Origin: CAYPTY01 sp964413935
Lineage (GTDB): Bacteria > Bacteroidota > Rhodothermia > Balneolales > Balneolaceae
DNA: 64,000 nt
Direction of reading: 5' to 3'
Assembly: GCA_964413935.1 (NCBI GenBank)
Contig: CAYPTY010000001.1
Span: 124,001 to 188,000 of the forward strand
The position numbers were made by a program, and so were the translations under genes. The notes under the pieces are model-generated. The model was not told the origin of the DNA. It was given only the letters and a program-made list of their open reading frames with translations, and did not search any database. Below are positions 25,564 through 34,529 of this stretch, in pieces; the stretch's first letter is position 1, and the number at the start of each line of letters is the position of its first letter.

Positions 25564-25635
25564 GATCAGTCTGTTTTAAATTAAATGAGTTCATGTTTTC
25601 CACGGAATATTCGGAAATATAGGGATTTGTTTCAC

Positions 25636-25666
25636 TTTGTTTTAAGCGGGATAAGGTTTATCTTTG
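25636..25666 (+). promoter_or_regulatory. rplU-rpmA promoter, Bacteroidetes type
   Basis: TTTG at 25636-25639, a spacer of exactly 19 bp, and TATCTTTG at 25659-25666 match the TTTG-N19-TAnnTTTG consensus of the principal sigma factor in Bacteroidetes. The ATG of rplU is 40 bp downstream. Confidence 0.8.
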
Positions 25667-25705
25667 GAGTCTTTCGAAAAAACTGAAGAAATTAAATTAA
25701 GTACC

Positions 25706-26095
25706 ATGTACGCTATTGTTGAAATCGGCGGTCATCAGTACCGGGTCTCCAAAGACGACGTGCTTTTTGTGGATAAGCAAAACAGCGACAAAAAAAGTCT
25801 GTCTTTCGACAAAGTCCTTCTCGTAAAGGATGACAAAGGTAATGTAAGTGTCGGCACCCCAACGGTTGAGGGCTATACTGTGAGCGCCACCCTGCTTGAA
25901 GATGTAAAGGCAGATAAGATTATCGTTTTTAAGAAAAAACGACGTAAAGGCTATAGAGTGAAGAACGGCCACCGCCAGCAACTGTCACAAATCAAAATTG
26001 ACAAGATCGCGGCTAAAGCCAAAAAAGCGGCTCCCAAAAAAGCGGCAAGCAAGGCAGTCGATGCTGATAATAAAGAAGAAACCAAAGACGCATAA
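25706..26095 (+). CDS. rplU: 50S ribosomal protein L21
   Basis: 129 residues from ATG 25706 (MYAIVEIGGHQYRVSKDD). The frame is open 14 codons earlier, but that part overlaps the promoter. The conserved end FKKKRRKGYRVKNGHRQQL is present, then a lysine/alanine-rich tail of about 28 residues (KKAAPKKAASKA) that is longer than in the E. coli protein. It is a structural protein of the large subunit, co-transcribed with rpmA. Confidence 0.97.
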   Translation: MYAIVEIGGHQYRVSKDDVLFVDKQNSDKKSLSFDKVLLVKDDKGNVSVGTPTVEGYTVSATLLEDVKADKIIVFKKKRRKGYRVKNGHRQQLSQIKIDKIAAKAKKAAPKKAASKAVDADNKEETKDA

Positions 26096-26105
26096 CTAGA
26101 GAAAA

Positions 26106-26363
26106 ATGGCACATAAGAAAGGACAAGGTTCTACCAGAAACGGCCGTGATTCAGAATCCAAGCGACTTGGCGTAAAGCGCTTTGGTGGAGAATTTGTACG
26201 TGCCGGCGGAATTATTGTACGTCAGAGAGGCACTAAATATCATCCCGGACTTAATGTAGGTCGCGGTGGGGATGATACTCTGTTCGCCACCACTGACGGT
26301 ACCGTAACCTTCCGCACCCGCAAGGGCGGACGCAAGCTGGTTAATGTTGAACCGGCTGAGTAA
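26106..26363 (+). CDS. rpmA: 50S ribosomal protein L27
   Basis: 85 residues. It starts [19 protein letters not shown] and contains [15 protein letters not shown] and [16 protein letters not shown], the standard L27 sequence. It lies 10 bp after rplU and is followed by a strong terminator. The N-terminus begins AHKKG directly, so no processed extension of the Firmicutes type is present. Confidence 0.98.
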   Translation: MAHKKGQGSTRNGRDSESKRLGVKRFGGEFVRAGGIIVRQRGTKYHPGLNVGRGGDDTLFATTDGTVTFRTRKGGRKLVNVEPAE

Positions 26364-26381
26364 GCACTGAATTTTTATTTG

Positions 26382-26417
26382 AAAAGCCTTAATTCCCAAC
26401 GGAGTTAAGGCTTTTTT
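26382..26417 (+). terminator. Intrinsic terminator after rpmA
   Basis: AAAAGCCTTAA and TTAAGGCTTTT pair in an 11-bp stem, loop TTCCCAACGGAG, then a T run. Confidence 0.92.
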
Positions 26418-26431
26418 TATAGCTTAGAGCC

Positions 26432-27094
26432 ATGAATCACTATCGAATTGAAGGTAAAGCCGGTGAGCAGCCGGTGCGCAGCATCTACGGTATCGGCCGC
26501 AACTATGCCGCACATGCCGAAGAACTGAATAATCCGGTTCCCGGAAAGCCTATTATTTTCCTGAAACCGCTGAGCTCACTTTGCTACAATGGGGATACGG
26601 TGTTTATCCCCAAACTGAGTGACGATGTACATCATGAGGTGGAGTTATTGCTGTCGATCGGGAAAAAAGGCCGTGACATCTCCCGCGAGGAGGCCTTTGA
26701 TTTTATTGAAGGCGCAGGACTGGTAATCGACTTTACCGCCCGTGATCTTCAGGCCGAGGCCGCCAGGAATGGACACCCCTGGACGGTAGCCAAAGGCTTT
26801 GACACCTTTACAGCCATCAGCGATTTGAAACCTGCATCAGCCTACAAAAACCTGCAGGATATTGATCTCGAACTCCGGGTCAATGATGAGGTTCGTCAAC
26901 AGGATTCCACATCGCTTATGCTCTTCCCTATTTCGGATGTTATATATCACCTCAGTCAGGTGGTAACCCTGCAACCCGGCGACCTGATCATGACCGGAAC
27001 TCCCAAAGGGGTAGCGGCCATAGCGGAGGGCGATCGAATCACCGCATCGTTGGGCGGGGAACAATTGCTGGATCTGCATGTAGCTAAGGCATGA
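26432..27094 (+). CDS. Fumarylacetoacetate hydrolase (FAH) family protein
   Basis: 220 residues, the size of FAHD1/YcgM-type proteins. Motifs seen: YGIGRNYAAHAEELN near 19-33, PIIFLKPLSSL near 40-50, the metal-binding HHEVELLLSIGK near 67-78, IDFTARDLQ near 98-106 and the C-terminal GDLIMTGTPKGVAAI near 182-196. Members act as acylpyruvate hydrolases, oxaloacetate decarboxylases or related enzymes, so the substrate is open. Its stop overlaps the ATG of the M23 peptidase gene. Confidence 0.88.
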   Translation: MNHYRIEGKAGEQPVRSIYGIGRNYAAHAEELNNPVPGKPIIFLKPLSSLCYNGDTVFIPKLSDDVHHEVELLLSIGKKGRDISREEAFDFIEGAGLVIDFTARDLQAEAARNGHPWTVAKGFDTFTAISDLKPASAYKNLQDIDLELRVNDEVRQQDSTSLMLFPISDVIYHLSQVVTLQPGDLIMTGTPKGVAAIAEGDRITASLGGEQLLDLHVAKA

Positions 27095-28953
27095 AAAAAT
27101 TCTTGCTCTTACTGTTGTTCACTATCCTTCCTGCGGCCCTTTCTGCTCAGGAACAGGATTACCTATGGCCGACTTCAGCCAGCAACTTTCTGAGCTCCAC
27201 ATTCGGAGAAACCCGGACCGCGCATTTTCATGCTGGACTGGATATTAAAACCTGGGGGCGGGAAGGCTATGATGTTTATGCTACGAAAGATGGATATGTG
27301 CAGCGTATTGGCATCAGTGCCCGGGGTTATGGCAAGGTGATTTACCTGATGCATGAAGACAGCTCTTATTCCCTCTATGCCCACCTTCAGAGTTTCAGTG
27401 ATCCCATTCAGGCCTATGCTGATTCCATCCGATTACAGGACTTCCGTTTTGAACTGGACCATGTGTTGCCTGAAAACCGCATCAAAGTGAAACAGGGGGA
27501 TGTGATCGGAATCAGCGGATCCAGCGGGATCGGCCCGCCCCATCTGCATTTTGAAATCCGCCGCCCCAACGAAAATCCCTTTAATGCACTCAGTACCAAC
27601 TTGAAGGTTCAGGATAACCGTCCGCCAGTTATGCACTCTTTGCTGGTAGAACCCCTGTCGAACCATACCCGCATTGAAGCTGATTTCAAACCCCGGATTT
27701 TACGGCCCGAATGGAATAAAAAAGGCTATTTCGATTTCGGTGAAATTACTTTTACGGGTGATGTTGGCCTTGCTCTGGACGTTTATGATGAAGCTGATGA
27801 AGTGTACAATAAATACGCTGCCTATGAGCTGCTCCTGCTCTCCGGGAGCGACACTCTTTTTCACTCCCGCCTGGATGAATACGATTATGAACACTCCAGC
27901 GACATGTTCCTGGACCGGACTATGGATCCGAATACCGGTCGACGAAGATTCCAGAGACTCTATTATCAGCCTGCTCTGGAGGTGGCTTTTGCAAAGCCTG
28001 AATTTTGCGGCTGCCTGCCGGATTCAGGCTACATCGACCTGACCCTTATCGCAAAAGATTATTACGAAAACACCACAAAAGGTCGTATTCGCCTGATCAG
28101 AGCAGAGGATGAAATGATTTTCAACTCAACTGCCCGAATTTTGAATGAAAAACTGCTGCAGCAAGGCGTTTGGGGAGATAACTGGATCAACACAGGCATG
28201 GGCTACATACATTTTGGTTTTCACATCTCTGATCCCTTTAACCCTACCCTGAATCCCTATGATTCGACCCGCGTTAAACTGCTTAGGAATAAAGAGGGCA
28301 CTGAATTCCTGCTTTGGGAGGCAAAACCCGACTCGGGGCTGGTTCTTCATTCAGCGGATCATAAATTTACCCTTCGATTTGATCCCGGTACCTATTTTAA
28401 ATACAGGATCAGTCTGATGCCCTTCTGGAATCATGGGCGGCCCGTTAATGAGCTCATGCTCTATCCTCAGGATTACATCAGCAAAAACAAATTCACCATC
28501 GAATACTATATCGACGAGAATGAAGCTTATGCTGATCAGCTTGCCCTCTTTAAATACAATCGCTTTAAGGATCGATGGGAGTTTTTTGATGCGGAACGGG
28601 TGGGCAACACCCTCATCGGCAGAAATAATGAATTCGGACTGTATAAAGCCCTTCCCGATACCCTCCCACCCGAGATCGGCAAGGCTGATATATTCCGCAA
28701 TGAATCCGGTCAATGGCTGATCAGGCTTGAGGTCACCGACGAAGGTACCGGCATTCGTTACCAAAGAGCGGTGATGAAAGTTAACGGACAGCAGGGTATC
28801 GCAGAATACGACAAGGAAGACGACTATCTGATTTACTATCACCCCGATTTTATCCCAAAAAAATCAAACAGGCTTGAGGTAGAAATCGGGGATCATGTAG
28901 GGAACACATCCACTGTTGTGCTGGATGTGAACTATTCAGCCGCTCAGAGGTGA
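27091..28953 (+). CDS. M23 family (LytM-type) metallopeptidase, secreted
   Basis: 620 residues with a signal peptide (ALSAQ cut near 19). The LytM domain is near the N-terminus: zinc ligands H and D in HFHAGLDIKTWG near 46-57 and HLHFEIRRP near 151-159, with YSLYAHLQSF between. These are peptidoglycan endopeptidases, or regulators if the site is incomplete; here the ligands look intact. The long remainder (about 170-620) is beta-rich with no family I can name, unusual because most M23 proteins have the peptidase at the C-terminus. The gene is coupled to the FAH gene (ATGA) and overlaps the convergent ridA-like gene by 10 bp at its 3' end. Confidence 0.88.
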   Translation: MKKFLLLLLFTILPAALSAQEQDYLWPTSASNFLSSTFGETRTAHFHAGLDIKTWGREGYDVYATKDGYVQRIGISARGYGKVIYLMHEDSSYSLYAHLQSFSDPIQAYADSIRLQDFRFELDHVLPENRIKVKQGDVIGISGSSGIGPPHLHFEIRRPNENPFNALSTNLKVQDNRPPVMHSLLVEPLSNHTRIEADFKPRILRPEWNKKGYFDFGEITFTGDVGLALDVYDEADEVYNKYAAYELLLLSGSDTLFHSRLDEYDYEHSSDMFLDRTMDPNTGRRRFQRLYYQPALEVAFAKPEFCGCLPDSGYIDLTLIAKDYYENTTKGRIRLIRAEDEMIFNSTARILNEKLLQQGVWGDNWINTGMGYIHFGFHISDPFNPTLNPYDSTRVKLLRNKEGTEFLLWEAKPDSGLVLHSADHKFTLRFDPGTYFKYRISLMPFWNHGRPVNELMLYPQDYISKNKFTIEYYIDENEAYADQLALFKYNRFKDRWEFFDAERVGNTLIGRNNEFGLYKALPDTLPPEIGKADIFRNESGQWLIRLEVTDEGTGIRYQRAVMKVNGQQGIAEYDKEDDYLIYYHPDFIPKKSNRLEVEIGDHVGNTSTVVLDVNYSAAQR

Positions 28954-29321
28954 GCAATACAGCTGATTTCAACCATTACGTTTTTTGGCAGTGTTTTTAC
29001 CGCAACCGTTTCTCTTGCGGGCGGGTCACTTTCGAAGTAGGATCCATACACTTCGTTCACAAATCCGAAATTGCTCATATCACTGAGAAAAATAGAGCAC
29101 TTCAACACCTTGTCGAAGGAAGTTCCGGCTTCACGCAGTACCGCTGAGAGATTCTTCATTACCTGTTCGGCTTGCTCACTGGCCGTTTCGCCTACAATCT
29201 CCATGGTATCAGGGTCGAGTGGAATCTGCCCGGAGCAGTACAACATGCCATCATGGATTACGGCCTGACTGTAGGGCCCTATGGCTTTGGGAGCGTATTC
29301 AGTATGTACAATTTTCTTCAT
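28944..29321 (-). CDS. RidA family deaminase
   Basis: 125 residues. Signatures: YAPKAIGPYSQAV near 9-21, the LYCSGQIPLDP stretch near 27-37 and the end block ARETVAVKTLPKNVMVEISC near 102-121, including the arginine that binds the substrate carboxylate. RidA hydrolyses reactive enamine/imine intermediates such as 2-aminoacrylate from PLP enzymes; a PLP-dependent trans-sulfuration enzyme lies 2.6 kb away. It is convergent with the M23 gene (10-bp overlap). Confidence 0.93.
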   Translation of the reverse strand: MKKIVHTEYAPKAIGPYSQAVIHDGMLYCSGQIPLDPDTMEIVGETASEQAEQVMKNLSAVLREAGTSFDKVLKCSIFLSDMSNFGFVNEVYGSYFESDPPARETVAVKTLPKNVMVEISCIAHL

Positions 29322-29443
29322 TTTTGGCCTTATTGGGTTTGAAATTAGTGTTTACTCACCTGACTGCTGTTATTGCAGGTAGTGTATGATATCTTTAATT
29401 TGTAAATCTAAACATTTTAAACTCTTCAAATACACTGAGAATT

Positions 29444-30664
29444 ATGAAAAAGGGAATATTTGGGATCCTGTCTTTTGTTATGATTGCCGCTTTAGTAGTA
29501 AACTGCGGCCCCGGAGGTAATCCATTTGTATCGCAAGTTAAGGATGGTATTGGAGCCAGAGATTATGATACTGCACTGGCTGCAACCGACTCCATTCTGG
29601 CTCAGAATCCAAACTCACCACTGGCCTATTATTACAAGGGTGAGGTTTATGTAAACAAAGCCAATCGCAACACCGAGATTGGTGCACGCGAAGCTGACTA
29701 CGAAACTGCTCATGAAAATTACACCAAAGCCCTGGAATTAAACGCCGATCTGCCGGAAGAAGAAAAAGTGGGCGAGGTAAATGATGCCGACAAAAAAATG
29801 AAATACTACTGGGGGCAGGAGCACAATGCCGCCATCAATATCGCTACCGATGATTCACTGGGTACCGATCCCGCATCACTATCAACTGCTGCCGATCACC
29901 TGAGAAATGCCATCGCCATCAATCCGGACAGTACCTTTTCTTATGAAGTACTGGCTGAGGTTTACCGACGACTTGAGCAGTATGAAGAAGGTGCCAAGTA
30001 CATGCAGATGGCCGTTGATAAGAAAAACCCTGCAAGCCCTGAAGATTACAACCGTCTTTCTGTCTTCTATTCTATTTCCGGACAGAACGCAGAAAACGTG
30101 GCTACCCTTGAAGAAGCACTGGAACTTTATCCTGACAGTGTGAATCTGGTTCAGAAAATGGCCGATGCTTACATGACTGCAGGACAGAGTGAAGATGCCA
30201 TCAATATTCTTTATAAGCTGATTGAGGGTGACGAAGGAAACCTTCAGTACCACCTGGTTGTGGGCACCCAGCTTTATCAGGCTGCACTGAAAATGACAGA
30301 AAGCGAAACCCCGGATTCTGTAAAAATTGCTGACTTTACTGGCAAAGCAGAAAAAGAACTCACCTACGTACTTGAAAAAGATCCGGAGTCGGTAGTAGCC
30401 CTGAATACACTGGCCATTATGTACCAGAATAAAGCTGCTGCTTTGTTTGAGGATAGAAATGCTGAACCGGATAATGCCAAAGCAAATGAAATCGACAAGC
30501 AGGCTAAAGATGTGCTTGCCGTAGCTGCCGGTTATTACGAAAGAGCGGTTGAGCTTGTGCCCGAAGAAGAACAAAAGGCATACTGGGAAACACTCTTCAG
30601 AGTTTACACTACTCTCGACTGGGTTGAGAAGCGTGATGAGGCTATGAAAAAAGCCGGCTTTTAA
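29444..30664 (+). CDS. TPR-repeat lipoprotein
   Basis: 406 residues. A lipoprotein-like signal is present (MKKGIFGILSFVMIAALVVN followed by CGPGG; the cysteine is at residue 21). Several tetratricopeptide units follow (ALAYYYKGEVYVNKA-like, ADHLRNAIAINPDSTFSYEV, YERAVELVPEEEQKAYW). TPR lipoproteins of this kind act as scaffolds for envelope complexes; the partner is unknown. The next gene, 16 bp downstream, has the same architecture, so they form a pair. Confidence 0.8.
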   Translation: MKKGIFGILSFVMIAALVVNCGPGGNPFVSQVKDGIGARDYDTALAATDSILAQNPNSPLAYYYKGEVYVNKANRNTEIGAREADYETAHENYTKALELNADLPEEEKVGEVNDADKKMKYYWGQEHNAAINIATDDSLGTDPASLSTAADHLRNAIAINPDSTFSYEVLAEVYRRLEQYEEGAKYMQMAVDKKNPASPEDYNRLSVFYSISGQNAENVATLEEALELYPDSVNLVQKMADAYMTAGQSEDAINILYKLIEGDEGNLQYHLVVGTQLYQAALKMTESETPDSVKIADFTGKAEKELTYVLEKDPESVVALNTLAIMYQNKAAALFEDRNAEPDNAKANEIDKQAKDVLAVAAGYYERAVELVPEEEQKAYWETLFRVYTTLDWVEKRDEAMKKAGF

Positions 30665-30680
30665 AACCAACGGACTTAAT

Positions 30681-31862
30681 ATGAAAATCCAATCTTTTAC
30701 CCGATTTGCAAGCCTGCTGCTTGCAGTCGGGTTTTTTGTTAGCTGCGCCGGCTCTAAAGGCCCCACTATTGATGAACTTACGCAACAAGGCCAGTATGAT
30801 CTGGCTGTACAGAAACTGGATGAACAGATTTCTGAAGCTTCCGATGAGGAAAAAGCACCTCTTTATCTGCGAAAAACACGCATTTTAGGACAATGGGCAG
30901 AGGCTATACCTGCTGCCTCCGAAAGAGACAGTGTTTATCGGGTAATGCGATCAACCGTTACCGAGGGCCGCTCATTTACCACCGACCGCGACCTGAATGC
31001 ACAGTTTCTGAATGAAGTGGATCAGAACTGGAATCGGGAATATGAAGCGGGTATCGACAGCTACGAGGATGAATCGGCAGGAACCCGCTTTTCTTCTGCA
31101 ATTGCCCACTTTGATAATGCCATCCTGCTCGATCAGGGCCGGTTGAGTGCCTACCGCTCCAAATCGGTTGCCCAGCTCGAGGCAGGTGAAACATCCGATG
31201 CACTCACCACCCTTGAAAGCGGTGTTGCCGCAGCTTCCGATGTGCCTCAGGATGTTTACAAAGACCTGGCATTTCTGTACCTGAAAAACAATGATACTGA
31301 AGCTGCTTTTGAGAATTATGATCGTGCCGGAGTGGATATTGTAAATGACCGATCGGTAGCCTACACTTTCGTAAATGCACTGATTCGTGAGCAGAAGCAT
31401 GAAGATGCCGTTACTTTGCTGGAATCACTGGTTGATCTGAATCCCAGTGACGCTCAGCTGAGAGGGGTTTATGGAACTGAACTTTTTATCCTGACCAGCG
31501 AAATTGCCAATGACCTGAAAGCCGCTTATCAGCAGAATGACAACAGCCTGAGTGCCCAGCTTCGTTTTGAACTGGAGGGCAACGGCGAACTGGCCGAGAA
31601 CAACCTGGTAGCTGCCTATCAGCTGGATAAAGAAAATCCGGATAATGTGGAAAGCCTGGCGGTATTCTATAACAACCTTTCGGCTGAATATCTGGAACTG
31701 GCTGAAGTCGCCTTCGATGAAGATAAATCCGGAATGAGAACCAAGGCGATGGCGTTAGGGAGCTTTGCCCTCAATTACTATGAAGAGTTACTGGATATGA
31801 AACCCGATGATGCTGAAATACAGCAAAAAGTCGAGACCTTGAAAAAGCTCTTCCAAAAGTAA
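30681..31862 (+). CDS. TPR-repeat lipoprotein, second of a pair
   Basis: 393 residues with lipobox FVSC near residue 22 (LLLAVGFFVSCAGSKG). TPR-like helices are visible in AIAHFDNAILLDQGRLSAYR, VYKDLAFLYLKNNDTEAAFE and the end ALNYYEELLDMKPDDAEIQQ. It resembles the preceding gene in plan but not closely in sequence. It probably shares its transcript, and possibly also the PLP-enzyme gene that starts 15 bp later. Confidence 0.8.
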   Translation: MKIQSFTRFASLLLAVGFFVSCAGSKGPTIDELTQQGQYDLAVQKLDEQISEASDEEKAPLYLRKTRILGQWAEAIPAASERDSVYRVMRSTVTEGRSFTTDRDLNAQFLNEVDQNWNREYEAGIDSYEDESAGTRFSSAIAHFDNAILLDQGRLSAYRSKSVAQLEAGETSDALTTLESGVAAASDVPQDVYKDLAFLYLKNNDTEAAFENYDRAGVDIVNDRSVAYTFVNALIREQKHEDAVTLLESLVDLNPSDAQLRGVYGTELFILTSEIANDLKAAYQQNDNSLSAQLRFELEGNGELAENNLVAAYQLDKENPDNVESLAVFYNNLSAEYLELAEVAFDEDKSGMRTKAMALGSFALNYYEELLDMKPDDAEIQQKVETLKKLFQK

Positions 31863-31877
31863 AACTTTTCATCTCTT

Positions 31878-33014
31878 ATGAAATTTAATACCAAGGCCAT
31901 CCATGCCGGACAAAAGGTCGAAGAGACCTCCGGCGCGGTGATGCCTCCCATCTTCCAGACTTCAACCTACGCCCAGGAAGCACCCAATGTACACCAGGGT
32001 TACGATTATGCCCGCGTTGGGAATCCCACCCGTACCGCACTTGAAAAACTAATTGCCGGACTTGAAAATGCCGATGAGTGTGCCTGTTTCGCCAGTGGTG
32101 TCGCGGCTATGGATGCATTGATGAAAATGTTTCGTCCCGGTGACCATGTAGTTTCAACCAACGATTTGTATGGTGGCTCCTACCGATTGTTCACAAAGGT
32201 ATTTGAGCCCTATGGCATCACCTTCAGTTTTGTGGATATGACCGATATGCAGAATATCGAGGATGCCATTACTGAAAATACCAAACTGATCTGGATTGAG
32301 ACTCCCACCAACCCACTGCTCCGTGTGGTTGATATCAAGGCCATTACGGATGTGGCTAAAGCGCACGATATCCTGACGGTGGTAGACAATACCTTTGCAT
32401 CCCCCTATCTGCAGCGTCCGCTGGATCTGGGCGCGGATGCCGTTCTGCATTCAGCAACCAAATACCTGGGTGGTCATTCTGACGTCATACACGGAGCCAT
32501 CGCCTCCTCACACAAGGAAATCATGGAAAACCTCCGTTTTCAGGTGAAAAGCACCGGTGCAGTACCAGGTCCTATGGATTGCTACCTCACCTTGAGGGGC
32601 ATCAAAACGCTGGCTGTAAGAGTACAGCGTTCGGTTGATAATGCTATGAGAATAGCGGAATTCCTGGATCAGCATCCTAAGGTAGGAAAGGTGAACTATC
32701 CGGGACTTAAAGCCCATCCTCAGCATGAACTTGCTGCAAGGCAGATGGATGGTTTCGGTGCCATGCTTTCATTTACATTGAAAGATAACAGCACGGAAGC
32801 GGCCATTAAATTCATGCAGAGCACTAAGATTTTCACCCTGGCTGAGAGTCTTGGCGGTGTGGAATCCCTGATCAGCAATCCGGCTACCATGACCCATGGT
32901 TCCATCCCAAAATTTGAAAGGGAAAAAGCCGGTTTAAGTGATTCCCTGATCCGCATCTCCGTTGGCATTGAAGACGCTGACGACCTGATTCAGGACCTGG
33001 ATCAGGCATTCTGA
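31878..33014 (+). CDS. Cystathionine gamma-synthase/lyase family PLP enzyme
   Basis: 378 residues. The Cys/Met-metabolism PLP family motifs are clear: TSTYAQEAP near 29, YDYARVGNPTRTALE near 42-56, DDLYGG-like TNDLYGGSYRLF near 97, and the PLP-lysine motif HSATKYLGGHSDVIHGA near 194-210. Family members make cystathionine, split it, or perform related gamma/beta eliminations. Sequence alone does not separate synthase (MetB) from lyase. Its position between envelope TPR genes and a thiolase gives no further hint; RidA nearby would suit an enzyme that releases reactive enamines. Confidence 0.9.
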   Translation: MKFNTKAIHAGQKVEETSGAVMPPIFQTSTYAQEAPNVHQGYDYARVGNPTRTALEKLIAGLENADECACFASGVAAMDALMKMFRPGDHVVSTNDLYGGSYRLFTKVFEPYGITFSFVDMTDMQNIEDAITENTKLIWIETPTNPLLRVVDIKAITDVAKAHDILTVVDNTFASPYLQRPLDLGADAVLHSATKYLGGHSDVIHGAIASSHKEIMENLRFQVKSTGAVPGPMDCYLTLRGIKTLAVRVQRSVDNAMRIAEFLDQHPKVGKVNYPGLKAHPQHELAARQMDGFGAMLSFTLKDNSTEAAIKFMQSTKIFTLAESLGGVESLISNPATMTHGSIPKFEREKAGLSDSLIRISVGIEDADDLIQDLDQAF

Positions 33015-33074
33015 TCTACTCATTTTTTTGCGCATTCCGAAAAGCGCTTCCATCAAACAAAAAAACGATCTGAT

Positions 33075-34253
33075 ATGAAAGAAGTTGTTATTGTTGAAGC
33101 TAAACGAACTCCCATCGGCGCCTTCGGAGGCAGTCTTGCCTCATTTTCCGCGCCAGAACTGGGCTCCATGGCAATAATCGAAGTCATTAAACGTGCCGGC
33201 ATCAAACCGGATGATGTACAGGAAGTGGTGATGGGTAATGTACTTTCAGCCGGTGTGGGTCAGGCTCCCGCCCGGCAGGCTGCTCTTAAAGCCGGACTTT
33301 CGGAAAAAACACCATCCACAACGGTTAACAAAGTGTGCGCATCCGGGATGAAAGCCATTATGGTAGCCATGGACCAGATCGGGCTGGGACAAAACGATAT
33401 CATGGTTGCCGGTGGCATGGAAAGCATGAGCAATGTGCCTTTTTACCTGCCCAAACAACGCTGGGGGGCCAAATACGGCAATACTGAAGTTGTTGATGGC
33501 ATCGTCCATGATGGCCTCTGGGATGTTTACAATAAGTTTCTGATGGGTAATGCCGCTGAAATCTGTGCAAAAGAGTGCAACATCAGTCGTGAAGCGCAGG
33601 ATGAGTTTGCCATCGAAAGCTATAAAAGAGCAATCCAAGCCACTGAAAAAGGCTGGTTCAAGGATGAGATGATCGAGGTCAAAATCACCGATCGCAAAGG
33701 GAATGTTAGCATGGTGAATACGGATGAAGAACTCGGGAAAGTGAACTTCGACAAGATTCCAGGCCTTCGTCCGGTTTTCGACAAGGAGGGAACCGTAACG
33801 GCAGCCAACGCCAGCAGCCTCAACGATGGTGCCGCTGCAGTTCTGCTGATGTCGGCTGATAAAGCAAAAGAACTTGGACTTAGCCCCATCGCCAGACTCA
33901 AAAGCCACGGATCGGCAGCCAAAGCTCCGGAGTGGTTCACTACAGCTCCATCTGATGCCATTCCGGTTGCACTCAAACGGGCCGAACTAGAAGTATCAGA
34001 CATCGATCTTTTCGAGATCAACGAAGCCTTTTCCGTTGTTTCTATTGCAAATAACCAGATTCTGGAGCTGGATCCTGAAAAAGTGGATATCCACGGAGGA
34101 GCCGTTTCTCTGGGGCACCCAATCGGTACCTCCGGTGCGCGTATCGTAGTAACCCTGCTGAATGCCTTGAAGCGTACCGGAAAAAGCCTGGGCTGTGCCG
34201 GTATCTGCAATGGCGGCGGGGGTGCTTCCGCACTGGTTGTGGAGATGCTTTAA
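33075..34253 (+). CDS. Acetyl-CoA acetyltransferase (thiolase)
   Basis: 392 residues. The acyl-binding cysteine is in NKVCASGMKAIM near 86-97, the first histidine in GGAVSLGHPIGTSGARI near 340-356 and the second cysteine in GCAGICNGGGGASALV near 374-389 (GGGG replaces the common GGGQG). It condenses two acetyl-CoA or splits acetoacetyl-CoA. It fits the end of the pathways served by the two acyl-CoA dehydrogenases further upstream. A terminator follows directly. Confidence 0.94.
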   Translation: MKEVVIVEAKRTPIGAFGGSLASFSAPELGSMAIIEVIKRAGIKPDDVQEVVMGNVLSAGVGQAPARQAALKAGLSEKTPSTTVNKVCASGMKAIMVAMDQIGLGQNDIMVAGGMESMSNVPFYLPKQRWGAKYGNTEVVDGIVHDGLWDVYNKFLMGNAAEICAKECNISREAQDEFAIESYKRAIQATEKGWFKDEMIEVKITDRKGNVSMVNTDEELGKVNFDKIPGLRPVFDKEGTVTAANASSLNDGAAAVLLMSADKAKELGLSPIARLKSHGSAAKAPEWFTTAPSDAIPVALKRAELEVSDIDLFEINEAFSVVSIANNQILELDPEKVDIHGGAVSLGHPIGTSGARIVVTLLNALKRTGKSLGCAGICNGGGGASALVVEML

Positions 34254-34264
34254 ATTAATGGATA

Positions 34265-34297
34265 TGCCCCCTATGCTATGATTGGGGGCATTTTTAT
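34265..34297 (+). terminator. Intrinsic terminator after the thiolase gene
   Basis: TGCCCCC and GGGGGCA form a 7-bp GC stem around TATGCTATGATT, followed by TTTTTATTT. The remaining 230 bp up to porU are AT-rich with no feature I can name. Confidence 0.9.
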
Positions 34298-34529
34298 TTA
34301 CTCACATATTGACATTTACCTCAACAGAGGCTATTCTTCGTATAGAAACAAAAACCAATCTCGCTTATATCTCGAAACGCTACTATTCATTCAATTTTAA
34401 CTAAGCAGAACAACTGTTCTCTGCATTGATCGAGATAACACTTTACTAATCATTCATTTAAAGCCCTAAGTACGCCTATCACACATCGCTACTGAATTGT
34501 AATTTTTATTCATTTAGCAGCATCGATTG